A DNA stretch of 64,000 bases. Origin: Mariprofundus micogutta. Its GTDB lineage: Bacteria; Pseudomonadota; Zetaproteobacteria; Mariprofundales; Mariprofundaceae. The notes beneath the pieces were generated by a model that worked only from the letters and a program-made list of their open reading frames with translations, did no database searches and was not told the origin of the DNA. The DNA is taken from NCBI RefSeq assembly GCF_001895085.1, contig NZ_BDFD01000002.1, forward strand, positions 62,001 to 126,000, in the 5' to 3' direction. Each line of letters starts with the position of its first letter. Position 1 is the stretch's first letter. Of the stretch, positions 9,722-18,787 are shown one piece after another. A program made the translations under genes and the position numbers.

Positions 9722-10240
9722 ATGTACGATACGCATGCCGATGATTATGAAGACTTTGAACTTGCCGAGCGGCTGAATAAAAGCCAGCAGAAACGGGAGA
9801 TTTCCGATCTGCATGATCTGGCCAGAAATCTCTCCAAGCTGGATGCAGTCGCCCTTGAAAAGATGGAGCTTCCCAATGAGCTGTTCCATGCCCTGATAGA
9901 TGTCCAGAGCATGAAACACGGTGCTGAAAAACGACAGTACAAATTCATCGTCAAACTGTTACGCCAGATTGATACTGAATCATTCCTTGAAACCGTTGCT
10001 GAACTGGGGGCAAAAAAGGAAGAGCAGGATAAACACTTCCACCGCACCGAACGCTGGCGCGACCGCCTGATTGCTGATGGTCATGATGCTATCACCGAAT
10101 TTATGGATCGTTACCCGCAGGCTGACGCCGGCCAGATTCGACAACTGGTTCGCAATGCCAACAAAGAATTGCTGGCAAACAAACCACCCAAATCATCCCG
10201 CACCCTCTTCCGTTTGCTCAGAGATGTAATTTCAGCTTAA
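9722..10240 (+). CDS. darP: Ribosome-associated protein DarP/YjgA (DUF615)
   Basis: DarP (YjgA) binds late 50S precursors and assists maturation of the large ribosomal subunit. The 172-residue protein begins with an acidic stretch (DTHADDYEDFE) followed by the family hallmark of long alpha-helical segments (KSQQKREISDLHDL, LPNELFHALIDVQSMKHG, KRQYKFIVKLLR) and a C-terminal DRYPQADAGQIRQLVRNA region. Size and order agree with the family. It lies downstream of prfC, another ribosome factor, but the structured spacer suggests separate transcription or attenuation. Confidence 0.9.
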   Translation: MYDTHADDYEDFELAERLNKSQQKREISDLHDLARNLSKLDAVALEKMELPNELFHALIDVQSMKHGAEKRQYKFIVKLLRQIDTESFLETVAELGAKKEEQDKHFHRTERWRDRLIADGHDAITEFMDRYPQADAGQIRQLVRNANKELLANKPPKSSRTLFRLLRDVISA

Positions 10241-10265
10241 TTCCATTCATTACAATATTACATAA

Positions 10266-11561
10266 TCAGGGAAGAGTATAAGCATCCCATAAGTCTGAAG
10301 CCTTCTTTTTCTCTGTCATCTGAGCCAAAATCATTTGTTCTCCATCTGTACGCAGATTGATCAATCCATAGTGAATATCTTCTGATGAATTAAATGACCT
10401 GGCCAACTCAGTGGAAAGAACCATAGGTCGTTCACCGCGTGAATAGCGTCCAGCACAACCCAGTGCATCCGCCCTTGGATGAGAGTAATTTTCATTATCT
10501 CCTGATGAAATAACCGTCGCATATGGTTGTATTGATTTAAGAAATTCGATTTCAAAATCAGAAGAGCCATGATGACAGGATTTAGCCACATCTACTGTAA
10601 ACGGATTATCCGGATGATAGTGCTCAATCAGGTGTGTCTCGGCTTCGCTGTTCAGGTCACCTCCAAGCAGTACACTGCGACTGCCATAATTGAATTTAAG
10701 CACAAGACTATGACCATTCCTCGTATGGGATGAACTACCAAACCAGTTGAATTTATATCGCCCTAAATTACTGCTTGGGACTGGCCCGAGCACATCAATA
10801 CTCAACTGGCCAAGCGATGCAAAACCGGGCACATGTTTGTCTCTGGAGGTCAACCGTTTGAGTTTGGACAGTCGCCCTTCATCATAAGCATCTACAACAG
10901 CCTGCAAAAACTTCTGAAAGGCACGCATCAAGCCGCCCTCTGACAACAATCGTCTGGCTGACTCAATATCATCAAAACCAGTATGCAGCACTTTAGGCCG
11001 ATCAGGATCTCCACCATCAAAACCAGTTTTACCCAGGTCAGTATTGTATTCAGCAGAGCGTTTATCTTTGCGAGTACTAAAGCGGGCAATGCCATTGTGA
11101 TATACAGCATCAAAACTGAATCGTTTATCTGCAATCAAACTGGTAAGTCCTTCGAAATGGTCGAAATCAAAGTGCGTCACAAATACAGCATCAAACTTCA
11201 ATGGCACTCTGGCTTTTAACAACCAGCGATACTTCCAGCCTGCAAGATATGCGCGTGTATTGCGACCAGGGCCGCCATCGACAAGAAATCGAGCCCCCGG
11301 CACCTCGACCAGACATGCATCACCCTGACCTACATCAATGAAAAACGCCTTCATCCCCATATGATCACTCACATCTTCAGCACGAACCCATCCATCAGGG
11401 CCTATCGTTTTTACTTTGAGCCAACCATCGGGCCTCTCCTCAGTCACACCCATCCATGTGCCAAGCAGAATGGTATTGATCCTGCTCTTTCTTCCCGTGG
11501 CACTTTTATAAATACGGGTTTCGCTTTTAGCTGCGTATACTTCCCGGATATAATCAGGCAT
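10266..11561 (-). CDS. SH3-like plus ComEC-type metallo-beta-lactamase-fold protein
   Basis: A soluble 431-residue protein. Residues about 1-65 look like a bacterial SH3 domain (TRIYKS, GWLKVK, DGWVRAEDV). From about 70 it is the hydrolase domain seen at the C-terminus of ComEC: FFIDVGQGD, VDGG, the metal motif THFDFDH (His130, Asp132, Asp134, His135), GGDLNSE, and KSCHHGSSD with a later SGDNENYSHP. There is no ComEC membrane channel or signal peptide, so it is probably cytoplasmic and may be a nuclease or phosphodiesterase; this is inference. It is the last gene of a tight run with a 90-aa protein (6-base gap) and a lipoprotein. Confidence 0.8.
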   Translation of the reverse strand: MPDYIREVYAAKSETRIYKSATGRKSRINTILLGTWMGVTEERPDGWLKVKTIGPDGWVRAEDVSDHMGMKAFFIDVGQGDACLVEVPGARFLVDGGPGRNTRAYLAGWKYRWLLKARVPLKFDAVFVTHFDFDHFEGLTSLIADKRFSFDAVYHNGIARFSTRKDKRSAEYNTDLGKTGFDGGDPDRPKVLHTGFDDIESARRLLSEGGLMRAFQKFLQAVVDAYDEGRLSKLKRLTSRDKHVPGFASLGQLSIDVLGPVPSSNLGRYKFNWFGSSSHTRNGHSLVLKFNYGSRSVLLGGDLNSEAETHLIEHYHPDNPFTVDVAKSCHHGSSDFEIEFLKSIQPYATVISSGDNENYSHPRADALGCAGRYSRGERPMVLSTELARSFNSSEDIHYGLINLRTDGEQMILAQMTEKKKASDLWDAYTLP

Positions 11562-11567
11562 GACAGG

Positions 11568-11840
11568 TCACACAAACCTTGCCAATAACTTGACGGCAGT
11601 ACCGGCCAGATCCTGAATATTATCCACCAGGCGTACTGTTCTAGTGTTTTCATCAGTAGATGCATTGACGAGCTGCATTAATTCTATCAATTTTTGTTTA
11701 TCAGCTTTTTCTGGAAAAAGGTCCTGAATTTCTTCGTCATTCATACGCGTTAAAGATGAGATCTTTGATGCCAGTTGCTCATCGGTTTCTATTGCTGCTG
11801 TATCTACAGCATCTCCCATTGCATCCCAGTCTATAGGCAT
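11568..11840 (-). CDS. Small acidic helical protein of unknown function
   Basis: A 90-residue, acidic, mostly helical protein with no recognised domain. Its ATG overlaps the stop of the upstream lipoprotein gene by one base (TAATG), and its stop is 6 bases before the SH3-MBL gene, so the three are almost certainly translated from one message. It has no signal peptide or membrane segment; the C-terminal part (LVDNIQDLAGTAVKLLARF) is amphipathic. A partner or regulator of the MBL protein is the simplest guess. Confidence 0.65.
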   Translation of the reverse strand: MPIDWDAMGDAVDTAAIETDEQLASKISSLTRMNDEEIQDLFPEKADKQKLIELMQLVNASTDENTRTVRLVDNIQDLAGTAVKLLARFV

Positions 11841-12499
11841 TACACACCCCCTACTGCATTTCTGACCTGATCAATAATTCCTTGAATTTTCCCTCTGTTC
11901 TTCTCAAAAGCATCTCTACCAGACACTATTTTACCGACAATTTCATCTGCCTTGCTCATATATTGCGTCAACTTCCCATCCACTTTCATGAATTTCAAAA
12001 CGCGATGTTGGCGCTCTTTCACAGTTACAGCAGAATCAAGATATGTCGTTAATGTGGCATTTGCTGCAATCATCTGATCATAGTGTTCGTTCAAACTGAC
12101 CCGTAATAACTGTTCCAGTTCATCAATCGGAGCCATCAATTCCAGACGTTTGGCATTGATCTTGTTTTGCAGCATAGAACCAAGACCTGTAATAAATTCA
12201 AGCCGCTCCGGCTTGTTATTGCTGTGAACTATTCTTCCCCACTCTTTTTCTACGGCGGGTTGCTTAAATACATTTGTGGCAAATGCAGGGATCCATTCAC
12301 GAGCAATAAACTCATCAATACGATCTCGTTTCTCATTCATGTATTGGCCCAATAGCGCCACATGAGCCGATTTCGACTCAACAATCTGCTTACCTATTTC
12401 TGCAGATAACTCAGGAGATTGAGCAGGAACTGATACACATCCAGCCAGAATAAATCCAATGACTAAGAATAATGATAATATTTTCGAAATCTTGTGCAT
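11840..12499 (-). CDS. Lipoprotein of unknown function, helical
   Basis: The ATG at 12499 is chosen because a GGGGGAG ribosome site lies just before it and it opens straight into a lipoprotein signal (KISKILSLFLVIGFILAGC, lipobox LAGC); the longer frame to 12553 is less likely. The mature protein of about 200 residues is predominantly helical with several long charged segments, consistent with a coiled bundle on the periplasmic face. No family recognised. It overlaps the next gene by one base and may be anchored in the same membrane-associated process as the SH3-MBL protein. Confidence 0.65.
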   Translation of the reverse strand: MHKISKILSLFLVIGFILAGCVSVPAQSPELSAEIGKQIVESKSAHVALLGQYMNEKRDRIDEFIAREWIPAFATNVFKQPAVEKEWGRIVHSNNKPERLEFITGLGSMLQNKINAKRLELMAPIDELEQLLRVSLNEHYDQMIAANATLTTYLDSAVTVKERQHRVLKFMKVDGKLTQYMSKADEIVGKIVSGRDAFEKNRGKIQGIIDQVRNAVGGV

Positions 12500-12594
12500 A
12501 TAGGCTCCCCCATTCATTAACATACAAATTAATGATATAAGAGAGTTAAGCACATTCCATGAGTTTCACTATCCCATAAATATGGGACAAATAG

Positions 12595-13041
12595 CTAAAT
12601 GATAAGCAGCCCAAGCTGACTGGCTTCAAAGACAGCTTCTGATCGGGAGTGGACATTGAGTTTTTTGTAGATGCGTTTGGTGTGCGTCTGAATTGTGGTC
12701 AGCTGACAATTCAAAGCACTGGCTGTTTCATTGTAGCTGTAACCTTTGGCGAACATATGTAATACATCCATTTCCCGGCAGGAGAGTTTTTCTATGGTAC
12801 GGCTTCGATGCCATAGCTCACTGGTTGATGCCTGTACGGGTTTAGTCAGATGCGATTCCACTGCAACGATATGTGAAGCTATCGCCTCTTTCATGGAGAG
12901 TAGTGTTTTATATACAGTTAATAATTCAGACGGCGTTTGAGATGCAGGTTCATTCAAGCTGGACTGCAGCAGTAACTGATACACGCCCAGTTGGCTCTTT
13001 ACCTGTTGAAGTTTATTGAAACGAACTGATTGCTGCTCCAT
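12595..13041 (-). CDS. LuxR-type transcriptional regulator
   Basis: A 148-residue regulator. The ATG at 13041 has a perfect GGAGGTGA ribosome site 5 bases upstream; the GTG at 13059 would overlap it. The N-terminal half is helical without a receiver domain. Residues about 85-148 form a LuxR/GerE helix-turn-helix (LSCREMDVLHMFAKGYSYNE, then TIQTHTKRIYKKLNVHSR). It lacks a phosphorylation or acyl-homoserine-lactone domain, so the input is unknown. It is upstream of, and in the same direction as, the lipoprotein-MBL genes and may control them. Confidence 0.82.
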   Translation of the reverse strand: MEQQSVRFNKLQQVKSQLGVYQLLLQSSLNEPASQTPSELLTVYKTLLSMKEAIASHIVAVESHLTKPVQASTSELWHRSRTIEKLSCREMDVLHMFAKGYSYNETASALNCQLTTIQTHTKRIYKKLNVHSRSEAVFEASQLGLLII

Positions 13042-13188
13042 CAGCGTCACCTCCCCCACAGAAGTACTGTCCTTTATGTATAGACTACTTTATGGGAGTT
13101 CGCAAAGTTCATGGCGCAAATGCAATGCTTATAATCAGTAGCAGTGATGTGTTATCATGCCGTTCATTACACGATTGCGAGGTTCGAT

Positions 13189-13578
13189 ATGTCACGCTCT
13201 ACGGTTTCAATCCTGATTTTGTTGGCAGCTTTTGGCTTGAGTGGCTGTGATGCTGATACGCAAAGTGGTGGTCTTGTTGGCTCAACCATGCAGAACATTG
13301 CCAATGAAGCATTACTCGGTGCCGAAATAACACGTGTGCAGTGCGGTTCATGTCACTACCTCGATAAAACTGTCCGTAAGGTCGGGCCATCACTTCAGGG
13401 TGTTTATGGAAAGGCGCCCCGCACCAGGGGGATCCCGGTTGAACTCTGGAATGAAACAACACTCGATGCCTGGATTGAGAATCCTACCGGCGTATATCCA
13501 GAAACCCGCATGAAAATCCCCGGCATTAAAGATGCTGAAAAGCGTGCTGCTATTATCGAATATCTGAAACAACTTTAG
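13189..13578 (+). CDS. Membrane-anchored class I cytochrome c
   Basis: A 129-residue monoheme electron carrier. The ATG at 13189 is used because it opens into a lipoprotein signal ending LSGC (Cys20), with a GAGG element upstream; an in-frame ATG at 13144 is too far out. Heme is bound at CGSCH (Cys52, Cys55, His56), with GPSLQGVYG and a distal Met in ETRMKIPG (Met108), as in small soluble cytochromes c. Likely on the periplasmic face of a membrane, delivering electrons to the oxidase encoded nearby. Confidence 0.88.
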   Translation: MSRSTVSILILLAAFGLSGCDADTQSGGLVGSTMQNIANEALLGAEITRVQCGSCHYLDKTVRKVGPSLQGVYGKAPRTRGIPVELWNETTLDAWIENPTGVYPETRMKIPGIKDAEKRAAIIEYLKQL

Positions 13579-13617
13579 AATCATACTTTGTAAGTGCCTG
13601 ATTTTGTAAGCAAATAT

Positions 13618-14028
13618 TTAAGAATCGACTGCCGTTGAAAGGCCTTCAACCATGATAAACAGCATCATTCTGAATTTCACGTAGAGCACAGTGATCAGCG
13701 TGGCACTGATCGACGTAATTGTGAGCGGATGCAACTCTGAATCCCGCATTACCAGCCGTGGCATCAGAATTGCACCACCCATAACCCCGGCACCGATGGA
13801 CTGCAGAACAATCAGAAATATTTTAATCACAGGCATGGATGGTGCCGCATCCAGACTTCCGAAGATCACCACTGTCAGCGCAATGAAACCTATCCATGGC
13901 AGGTAAATAAACAGATATTCTATAAAATGAAAATGCACACTTTTTCGTCGTCCAAGAAAGATAATCATCACTGCGATGATGTTGGCCGGAACCAGGTAAA
14001 ACAGAAAAGAGATCAGATAGTCGTTCAC
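13618..14028 (-). CDS. Small integral membrane protein of unknown function
   Basis: A 136-residue protein with about four hydrophobic segments (residues about 5-25, 40-60, 68-90 and 103-125). The start is GTG, with a GGAGGGG element about 12 bases upstream; an ATG just before it runs into a stop. I do not recognise a family. It lies between a cytochrome c gene and a SCO gene but on the opposite strand, so a link to respiration is only positional. Confidence 0.55.
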   Translation of the reverse strand: MNDYLISFLFYLVPANIIAVMIIFLGRRKSVHFHFIEYLFIYLPWIGFIALTVVIFGSLDAAPSMPVIKIFLIVLQSIGAGVMGGAILMPRLVMRDSELHPLTITSISATLITVLYVKFRMMLFIMVEGLSTAVDS

Positions 14029-14128
14029 AAAGACATCACTCCCCTCCTGTATTGCCGTCTTAGCTGATGTTATGCTTCGTCGAGATTAATAAGCAGTTCT
14101 TACAACATATCATGGAGATACCCCGTTT

Positions 14129-14725
14129 ATGAGCAGTAAATCCAGCAAATTCCCATATGTCATTCTGATTCTTGCCTTCATTATGATTGGTTTCGGTGCC
14201 TATAATTTAAACAAAATGCCGGACTCAAAATATCCGAACTTCAATGCTGACTTTTCCCTGCACAGTGGTGATAAATCGGTTTCATTCAGTGATCTCTCCG
14301 GCAAAGTGAGTGTGGTATTCTTCGGTTATACCCATTGCCCGGACGTCTGCCCTGCTACTCTGGTTAATTTCGGCAAAGCCTTGAAAATGCTTGATGAGGA
14401 TGAACGCAATCTGGTTCGTGCAGTTTTCATCTCACTCGATCATGACCGCGATACCCCGGAAACAGTGCAAAAATACACCAACTTTTTTCACCCGGATATC
14501 ATTGGTCTGACCGGTGATGACAAAGAAGTTGCTGCCGCAGCAAAATCATTCATGGTCCCGAACGAAAAGAACAAACCCAATGCCAAAGGCAACTACACCA
14601 TGAACCACGGCACCTACCTCTACATTATCCGACCAGATGGGAAGCTGGGCGAACTCGCCAGTCATAAGGACTCTGCTGAAAAGATCGTTGCATCACTTCG
14701 CAAGTGGATCAAATGGGCTGAATAG
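14129..14725 (+). CDS. SCO1/SenC-family copper chaperone (first of three)
   Basis: SCO proteins deliver copper to, or reduce, the CuA site of cytochrome oxidase. This 198-residue protein has one N-terminal membrane anchor (residues 10-27) and a periplasmic thioredoxin-like domain with the copper motif CPDVC (Cys70, Cys74) and the distal His in MNHGTY (His160). Two further SCO homologues occur in the window. It sits among cytochrome and heme-A genes, fitting an oxidase assembly role. Confidence 0.9.
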   Translation: MSSKSSKFPYVILILAFIMIGFGAYNLNKMPDSKYPNFNADFSLHSGDKSVSFSDLSGKVSVVFFGYTHCPDVCPATLVNFGKALKMLDEDERNLVRAVFISLDHDRDTPETVQKYTNFFHPDIIGLTGDDKEVAAAAKSFMVPNEKNKPNAKGNYTMNHGTYLYIIRPDGKLGELASHKDSAEKIVASLRKWIKWAE

Positions 14726-14800
14726 AACGTTGAGTTCTCATGAGCGGCACATTGAAAGCACCTGCCCTGCTCAGATACAGATGCTTCAAACTTACTTACA

Positions 14801-16153
14801 TTAAACAGTAAGCAACGCCTTTAGCTGCTTCTGATCAAACTGTTTCTTATCCACTTTCAGATATGCAACACCATCTTCTAAGATGACTTTTGCTTCGTGC
14901 ACACCATCAAGTTGAAGCATTTGCTCTGCAAGCTGTTCTGCATCATTTTCGTTAGCTACCTGCACCTGAGCCATGAATGAGGAGAGATAGGCAGGCACAT
15001 GCATACCCAATGCGATCAGAACCCAGACCAACGCTGTAATGGCACAGGCATAAAACACCGCCTGAATACCAAAGGCTCCCGATAGCCAGCCCCCTCCAGC
15101 TCCCCCAACAAAGGCACCGAGAAACTGGGAGGTCGAATATACACCCATGGCGGTTCCCTTGCTCTCCACCGGGGCCATGCGCGAAATGAGTGAAGGCAGA
15201 CATGCTTCCAGCACATTAAAAGCGACAAAAAACAGCAGCAGTCCAATACCAATAGCAAACAGGGATCGCTGATCGGTTCCCAGAAGTAGTTCTGAAACCG
15301 CCATCAGGGTAATACAGCCGAGGAATACCTGTTTCATCTTCTGTTTTTTCTCGGCAAACATCACCAGAGGTGCCATGCCCAATACCGAGATCATCAACAC
15401 AGGCAGATAAAACCATGCATGCTCATCTGTGGGCAGTCCCAACTTATCCCTGAGTACAAAGGGCAGCACAGTGAACATCGCCATCATAATAGCGTGTTGA
15501 ATCAGAATACCGATATCGAGACGGAATAGTTGTCGATCAAACAGGATATGCTTGAGTTGTGCAGGTACAGTCTCCACTTCCCGGTGGAAGTTCAGATGTT
15601 CCGGATCAGGCACGAAGAGATATAACATAGCGATACCCACAGATGCCAGAATAGCTGTCATCCAGAAAATACCTGCCACACCAATACCTGCATTGAGAAG
15701 TGGCCCGATCATCAAGGCCAGTGTAAACGACATACCGATCGAGACACCCATAATCGCCATCGATTTGGTGCGCTCCTCTTCTCTGGTCAAATCGGCCATT
15801 AACGCCATCATGGCAGCAGCAATCGCGCCGGAGCCCTGAATGGCACGACCAAGAATTACGCCCCAAATCGAATCGGACATCGCTGCAATGATACTGCCGA
15901 TGGCAAACAACAGGAGACCAACGGTGATGATCGGCTTGCGACCGAATCGATCCGATAACATACCGAAAGGGATTTGGAACAGCGCCATGGTCAGCCCGTA
16001 AATTCCCAGAGCAAGACCTACCAGCATCGGTGTCACCCCATGCAGACCTTCGGCATAGAGTGAGAATACCGGCAAAATCATGAACAGTCCCAGCATGCGC
16101 AGGCCATAAATGCCTGCCAGCGAAAAAACGCTGCGACGCTCGAAGCTATTCAA
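14801..16153 (-). CDS. MFS transporter with C-terminal ferredoxin-like domain (YajR-like)
   Basis: A 450-residue major facilitator transporter with about 12 membrane segments and the MFS motif GMLSDRFGRKP after TM2. The last 55 or so residues, starting near VQVANENDAEQLAEQM and ending KQLKALLTV, form a soluble alpha/beta domain of the ferredoxin-like kind found at the end of E. coli YajR (454 residues). This combination is the main reason for the YajR-like call. Substrate is not known for the family. It is followed by ctaA but on the same strand and 10 bases apart, so all three may share a message. Confidence 0.8.
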   Translation of the reverse strand: MNSFERRSVFSLAGIYGLRMLGLFMILPVFSLYAEGLHGVTPMLVGLALGIYGLTMALFQIPFGMLSDRFGRKPIITVGLLLFAIGSIIAAMSDSIWGVILGRAIQGSGAIAAAMMALMADLTREEERTKSMAIMGVSIGMSFTLALMIGPLLNAGIGVAGIFWMTAILASVGIAMLYLFVPDPEHLNFHREVETVPAQLKHILFDRQLFRLDIGILIQHAIMMAMFTVLPFVLRDKLGLPTDEHAWFYLPVLMISVLGMAPLVMFAEKKQKMKQVFLGCITLMAVSELLLGTDQRSLFAIGIGLLLFFVAFNVLEACLPSLISRMAPVESKGTAMGVYSTSQFLGAFVGGAGGGWLSGAFGIQAVFYACAITALVWVLIALGMHVPAYLSSFMAQVQVANENDAEQLAEQMLQLDGVHEAKVILEDGVAYLKVDKKQFDQKQLKALLTV

Positions 16154-16163
16154 GGGTTAAAGC

Positions 16164-17204
16164 CTATTTTTCAGTCGATTGAAGCATGCGCAGGGTAAAC
16201 AGGGCAAAAGAAAACAGCAGCATTGCGCCACCCTGATGTGCCACGCCAAGATGCAACTGAACAACAGACAGCAGTGTAGCTAAACCAAGTGCAAACTGGA
16301 TCAACACCATGCCCATCATCAAATGCAAGCCAAGCCTGGCAGGCCCCACCAGTTCAAACTTTCTGGAGTAGATAAACGTAACTGTCACCAGTACCAGTGT
16401 TGTTTCAGCCAACAGACGATGATTAAACTGAACCGCTGCAATATTTTCAAACCAGTTCAGATAATAGGGCTGCAACATGCCGTAACCTTCAGGAATGAAA
16501 TGTCCATCCATGAGCGGAAAAGTGTTATAGGCAAAACCAGCCTTCAAACCAGCCACAAAGCCACCTGCTGCCACGGTAATAGCAATCAACAGAGTAAGGC
16601 CTGCAACAGCCCAGAACAGCGGTTTAACGCTATACAGCGAGGGTTCACGCCTGGGGTAAAGCAACCCGGTAGCTACCCACAGGATATACGCAAAAATCGC
16701 GAAGGCAGCCATCAGATGAGCAGTCAGACGATATTGACTGACATGGGTCTGATCAAAACCACTGCTCACCATATACCAGCCCAACAAACCCTGCATGCCA
16801 CCAAGCAGGAACATGATCACCAACTGAGGGCGCATAGGTTTACTGATTTTACCGGCGATCAGGAAATAGAGGAAGGGTAAAAGGAAGAACATACCGATCA
16901 GACGACCCCATACACGGTGGATATACTCGAGCATGAAGATGCCCTTATAGCCTTCCACATCCATGTCCGGGTTCAATTCATGAAATTCGGGAATCTGTTG
17001 ATAATGCTTGAATGACTCCAGCCATGCGGCTTCGTTCAATGGTGGAATCCAACCCATTAATGGATCCCAGGTCATCATCGAAAGACCCGAATGGGTCAGT
17101 CTCGTCGCGCCACCAATCACCAGCATGATAAAAATTGCTGCACAGACAAACAGCAGCCAGTAGGCGATCTGCCTGTCATAATTCTGTTGAGTGGAATCAT
17201 TCAT
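16164..17204 (-). CDS. ctaA: Heme A synthase (CtaA/COX15)
   Basis: CtaA oxidises the heme O methyl group to a formyl group, giving heme A for aa3-type oxidases. The 346-residue protein has eight hydrophobic segments and the family elements TRLTHSGLSM, EYIHRVWGRLIG with the conserved Glu and His, an HLMAAF His and the C-terminal LHLGVAHQGGAML with a heme-ligand His. A 4-base overlap links it to the upstream oxidase-subunit-I-like gene. CtaB, which makes heme O, is encoded at 24.3-25.2 kb. Confidence 0.93.
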   Translation of the reverse strand: MNDSTQQNYDRQIAYWLLFVCAAIFIMLVIGGATRLTHSGLSMMTWDPLMGWIPPLNEAAWLESFKHYQQIPEFHELNPDMDVEGYKGIFMLEYIHRVWGRLIGMFFLLPFLYFLIAGKISKPMRPQLVIMFLLGGMQGLLGWYMVSSGFDQTHVSQYRLTAHLMAAFAIFAYILWVATGLLYPRREPSLYSVKPLFWAVAGLTLLIAITVAAGGFVAGLKAGFAYNTFPLMDGHFIPEGYGMLQPYYLNWFENIAAVQFNHRLLAETTLVLVTVTFIYSRKFELVGPARLGLHLMMGMVLIQFALGLATLLSVVQLHLGVAHQGGAMLLFSFALFTLRMLQSTEK

Positions 17205-18574
17205 GATGCTGCAACCTCGTCATTTGCATTTTTTCGTCCTTTAATCATCACAGGCAGCACAACAAAGGCAAACAGAATACCACTGAGAACAGCAACTACT
17301 CCACCTACTCCCACCAGGTCCTGCGGCGTAATCATACCCTGAATACCGATATCCTGTGTCGTGCCGACAACTTTACGTTTCATGCCATGACCGCCGCCCC
17401 AGGCAAGGCCGACAATATGCATGATCTGGCCGACAGCATAAGCATAAACCTGAATACGCGCCCATTTCAGATTTGGTGTGGCAAAACCGAAGGCCGGCAG
17501 CCAGTAGTAAGTCATAGCCATGAAGGCCATGGTCACTGCAACAATAGAACCATGATAATGAGCTGTGATCAGGGTACTGCTTTCACCGATAAACAGCCCA
17601 AGCACACCACCAAGACCGAACAGAACAATCGAAAAGATCAGAGCCACATAAAGATGACGATGGTTTTTATCTGCAGGTGATTGGCTCATCAACGTCCAGA
17701 CCAGCGGCAGGCCGATCAACAAGGGTGCAATACCATTACCTTCACGCATCAAGCGGACAAACCAGGTAATAAATTCAGGCCCACCAATATCATAGGCCAG
17801 GAATGGCCATGGCATCATCAGCACAGGCGCCATCCCGAGAATAAAGGCAGCCATGATATACTTTGGTTTGGCAGCGACATGAATCGAACATGCCTGTGCC
17901 AGCCACAGCCAGCTCACACACAACAGCGCAGTGTGGGCAAACTGCAAGACATGACCGCCTGCCCAATACAGCGCTTCATAATAAGAGCGTCCACTGGAAA
18001 TCGGTGAATCCATAAAAGTCCAGATCAGGGCGATCAATGCGACCAGCACTGCAATCGCTCCTGTTAATGTGCCGAAACGCAAGGCACCTTCACCTGTGGC
18101 TTCACGGCTCTTACTACACTGCAGTGACCAGAGACTTCTCAACACCAGCAGCAGAACACCGCCTCCGAATACAAGCAGTCCTTTAATAAATATGCGGTTT
18201 TCCAACATAGGAATATAATTATTGGTCAAAGGATTGGCATCACCTGTCAGAGGAGAAATACCGATAATAATACCACCGGCCACAACCAGAATGAGTGACA
18301 GCCAGCCTGTCATGACCTGCCTGCTGCTTGAGTTCAGCGTCCAGAACACACCGGCAATAGCCACCAGCCACCAGAGCACGGTGAAATCCACATGCAAAAC
18401 CAGTGCGGTATAGAAAAAGTCTTTCCATGGCATTTCATAAGTGGTGCGTGCCATAGCCAGTAATAACGGGTAGATACCCGAGGCCAGCAAAAAACCTACA
18501 GCCACATAGAGCCAGCCAACAGCAAGCGTAGTTTGTGGAGATTTTTCAATAGGAAGAGAATATTTTATTGTCAT
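17201..18574 (-). CDS. Divergent heme-copper oxidase subunit I-like membrane protein
   Basis: A 457-residue protein with about 12 membrane segments that resembles cbb3/NOR-type subunit I in parts. The start chosen is ATG 18574, with CAGGA upstream; the longer GTG start at 18607 is less likely. Candidate heme or metal His residues are His61 (LVLHVDF), His208 and His214 (AGGHVLQFAH), and His339 and His341 (TAHYHG). The adjacent-His pair that supplies two CuB ligands in true oxidases (helix VII) is not visible. It may therefore be an electron-transfer or biogenesis relative rather than an oxidase. It overlaps ctaA by 4 bases. Confidence 0.7.
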   Translation of the reverse strand: MTIKYSLPIEKSPQTTLAVGWLYVAVGFLLASGIYPLLLAMARTTYEMPWKDFFYTALVLHVDFTVLWWLVAIAGVFWTLNSSSRQVMTGWLSLILVVAGGIIIGISPLTGDANPLTNNYIPMLENRIFIKGLLVFGGGVLLLVLRSLWSLQCSKSREATGEGALRFGTLTGAIAVLVALIALIWTFMDSPISSGRSYYEALYWAGGHVLQFAHTALLCVSWLWLAQACSIHVAAKPKYIMAAFILGMAPVLMMPWPFLAYDIGGPEFITWFVRLMREGNGIAPLLIGLPLVWTLMSQSPADKNHRHLYVALIFSIVLFGLGGVLGLFIGESSTLITAHYHGSIVAVTMAFMAMTYYWLPAFGFATPNLKWARIQVYAYAVGQIMHIVGLAWGGGHGMKRKVVGTTQDIGIQGMITPQDLVGVGGVVAVLSGILFAFVVLPVMIKGRKNANDEVAAS

Positions 18575-18787
18575 GGATAGTCCTGTGATGCCATTTTCGC
18601 TGCGCACTTTACCACCAGCACAATAGCAGCGCAGCAGGTTTTATCTGATGATCACAATCTCAGCCACTTCAACCGCCGGGATTGGCACACTATCCACAGA
18701 AGCGCGGATACTCTGATTTTTCAGTGTATCATTAACCCGCAAAATTCATGACTTCATTATTGTCTGTTTTATTGCAATGATTAAGCC

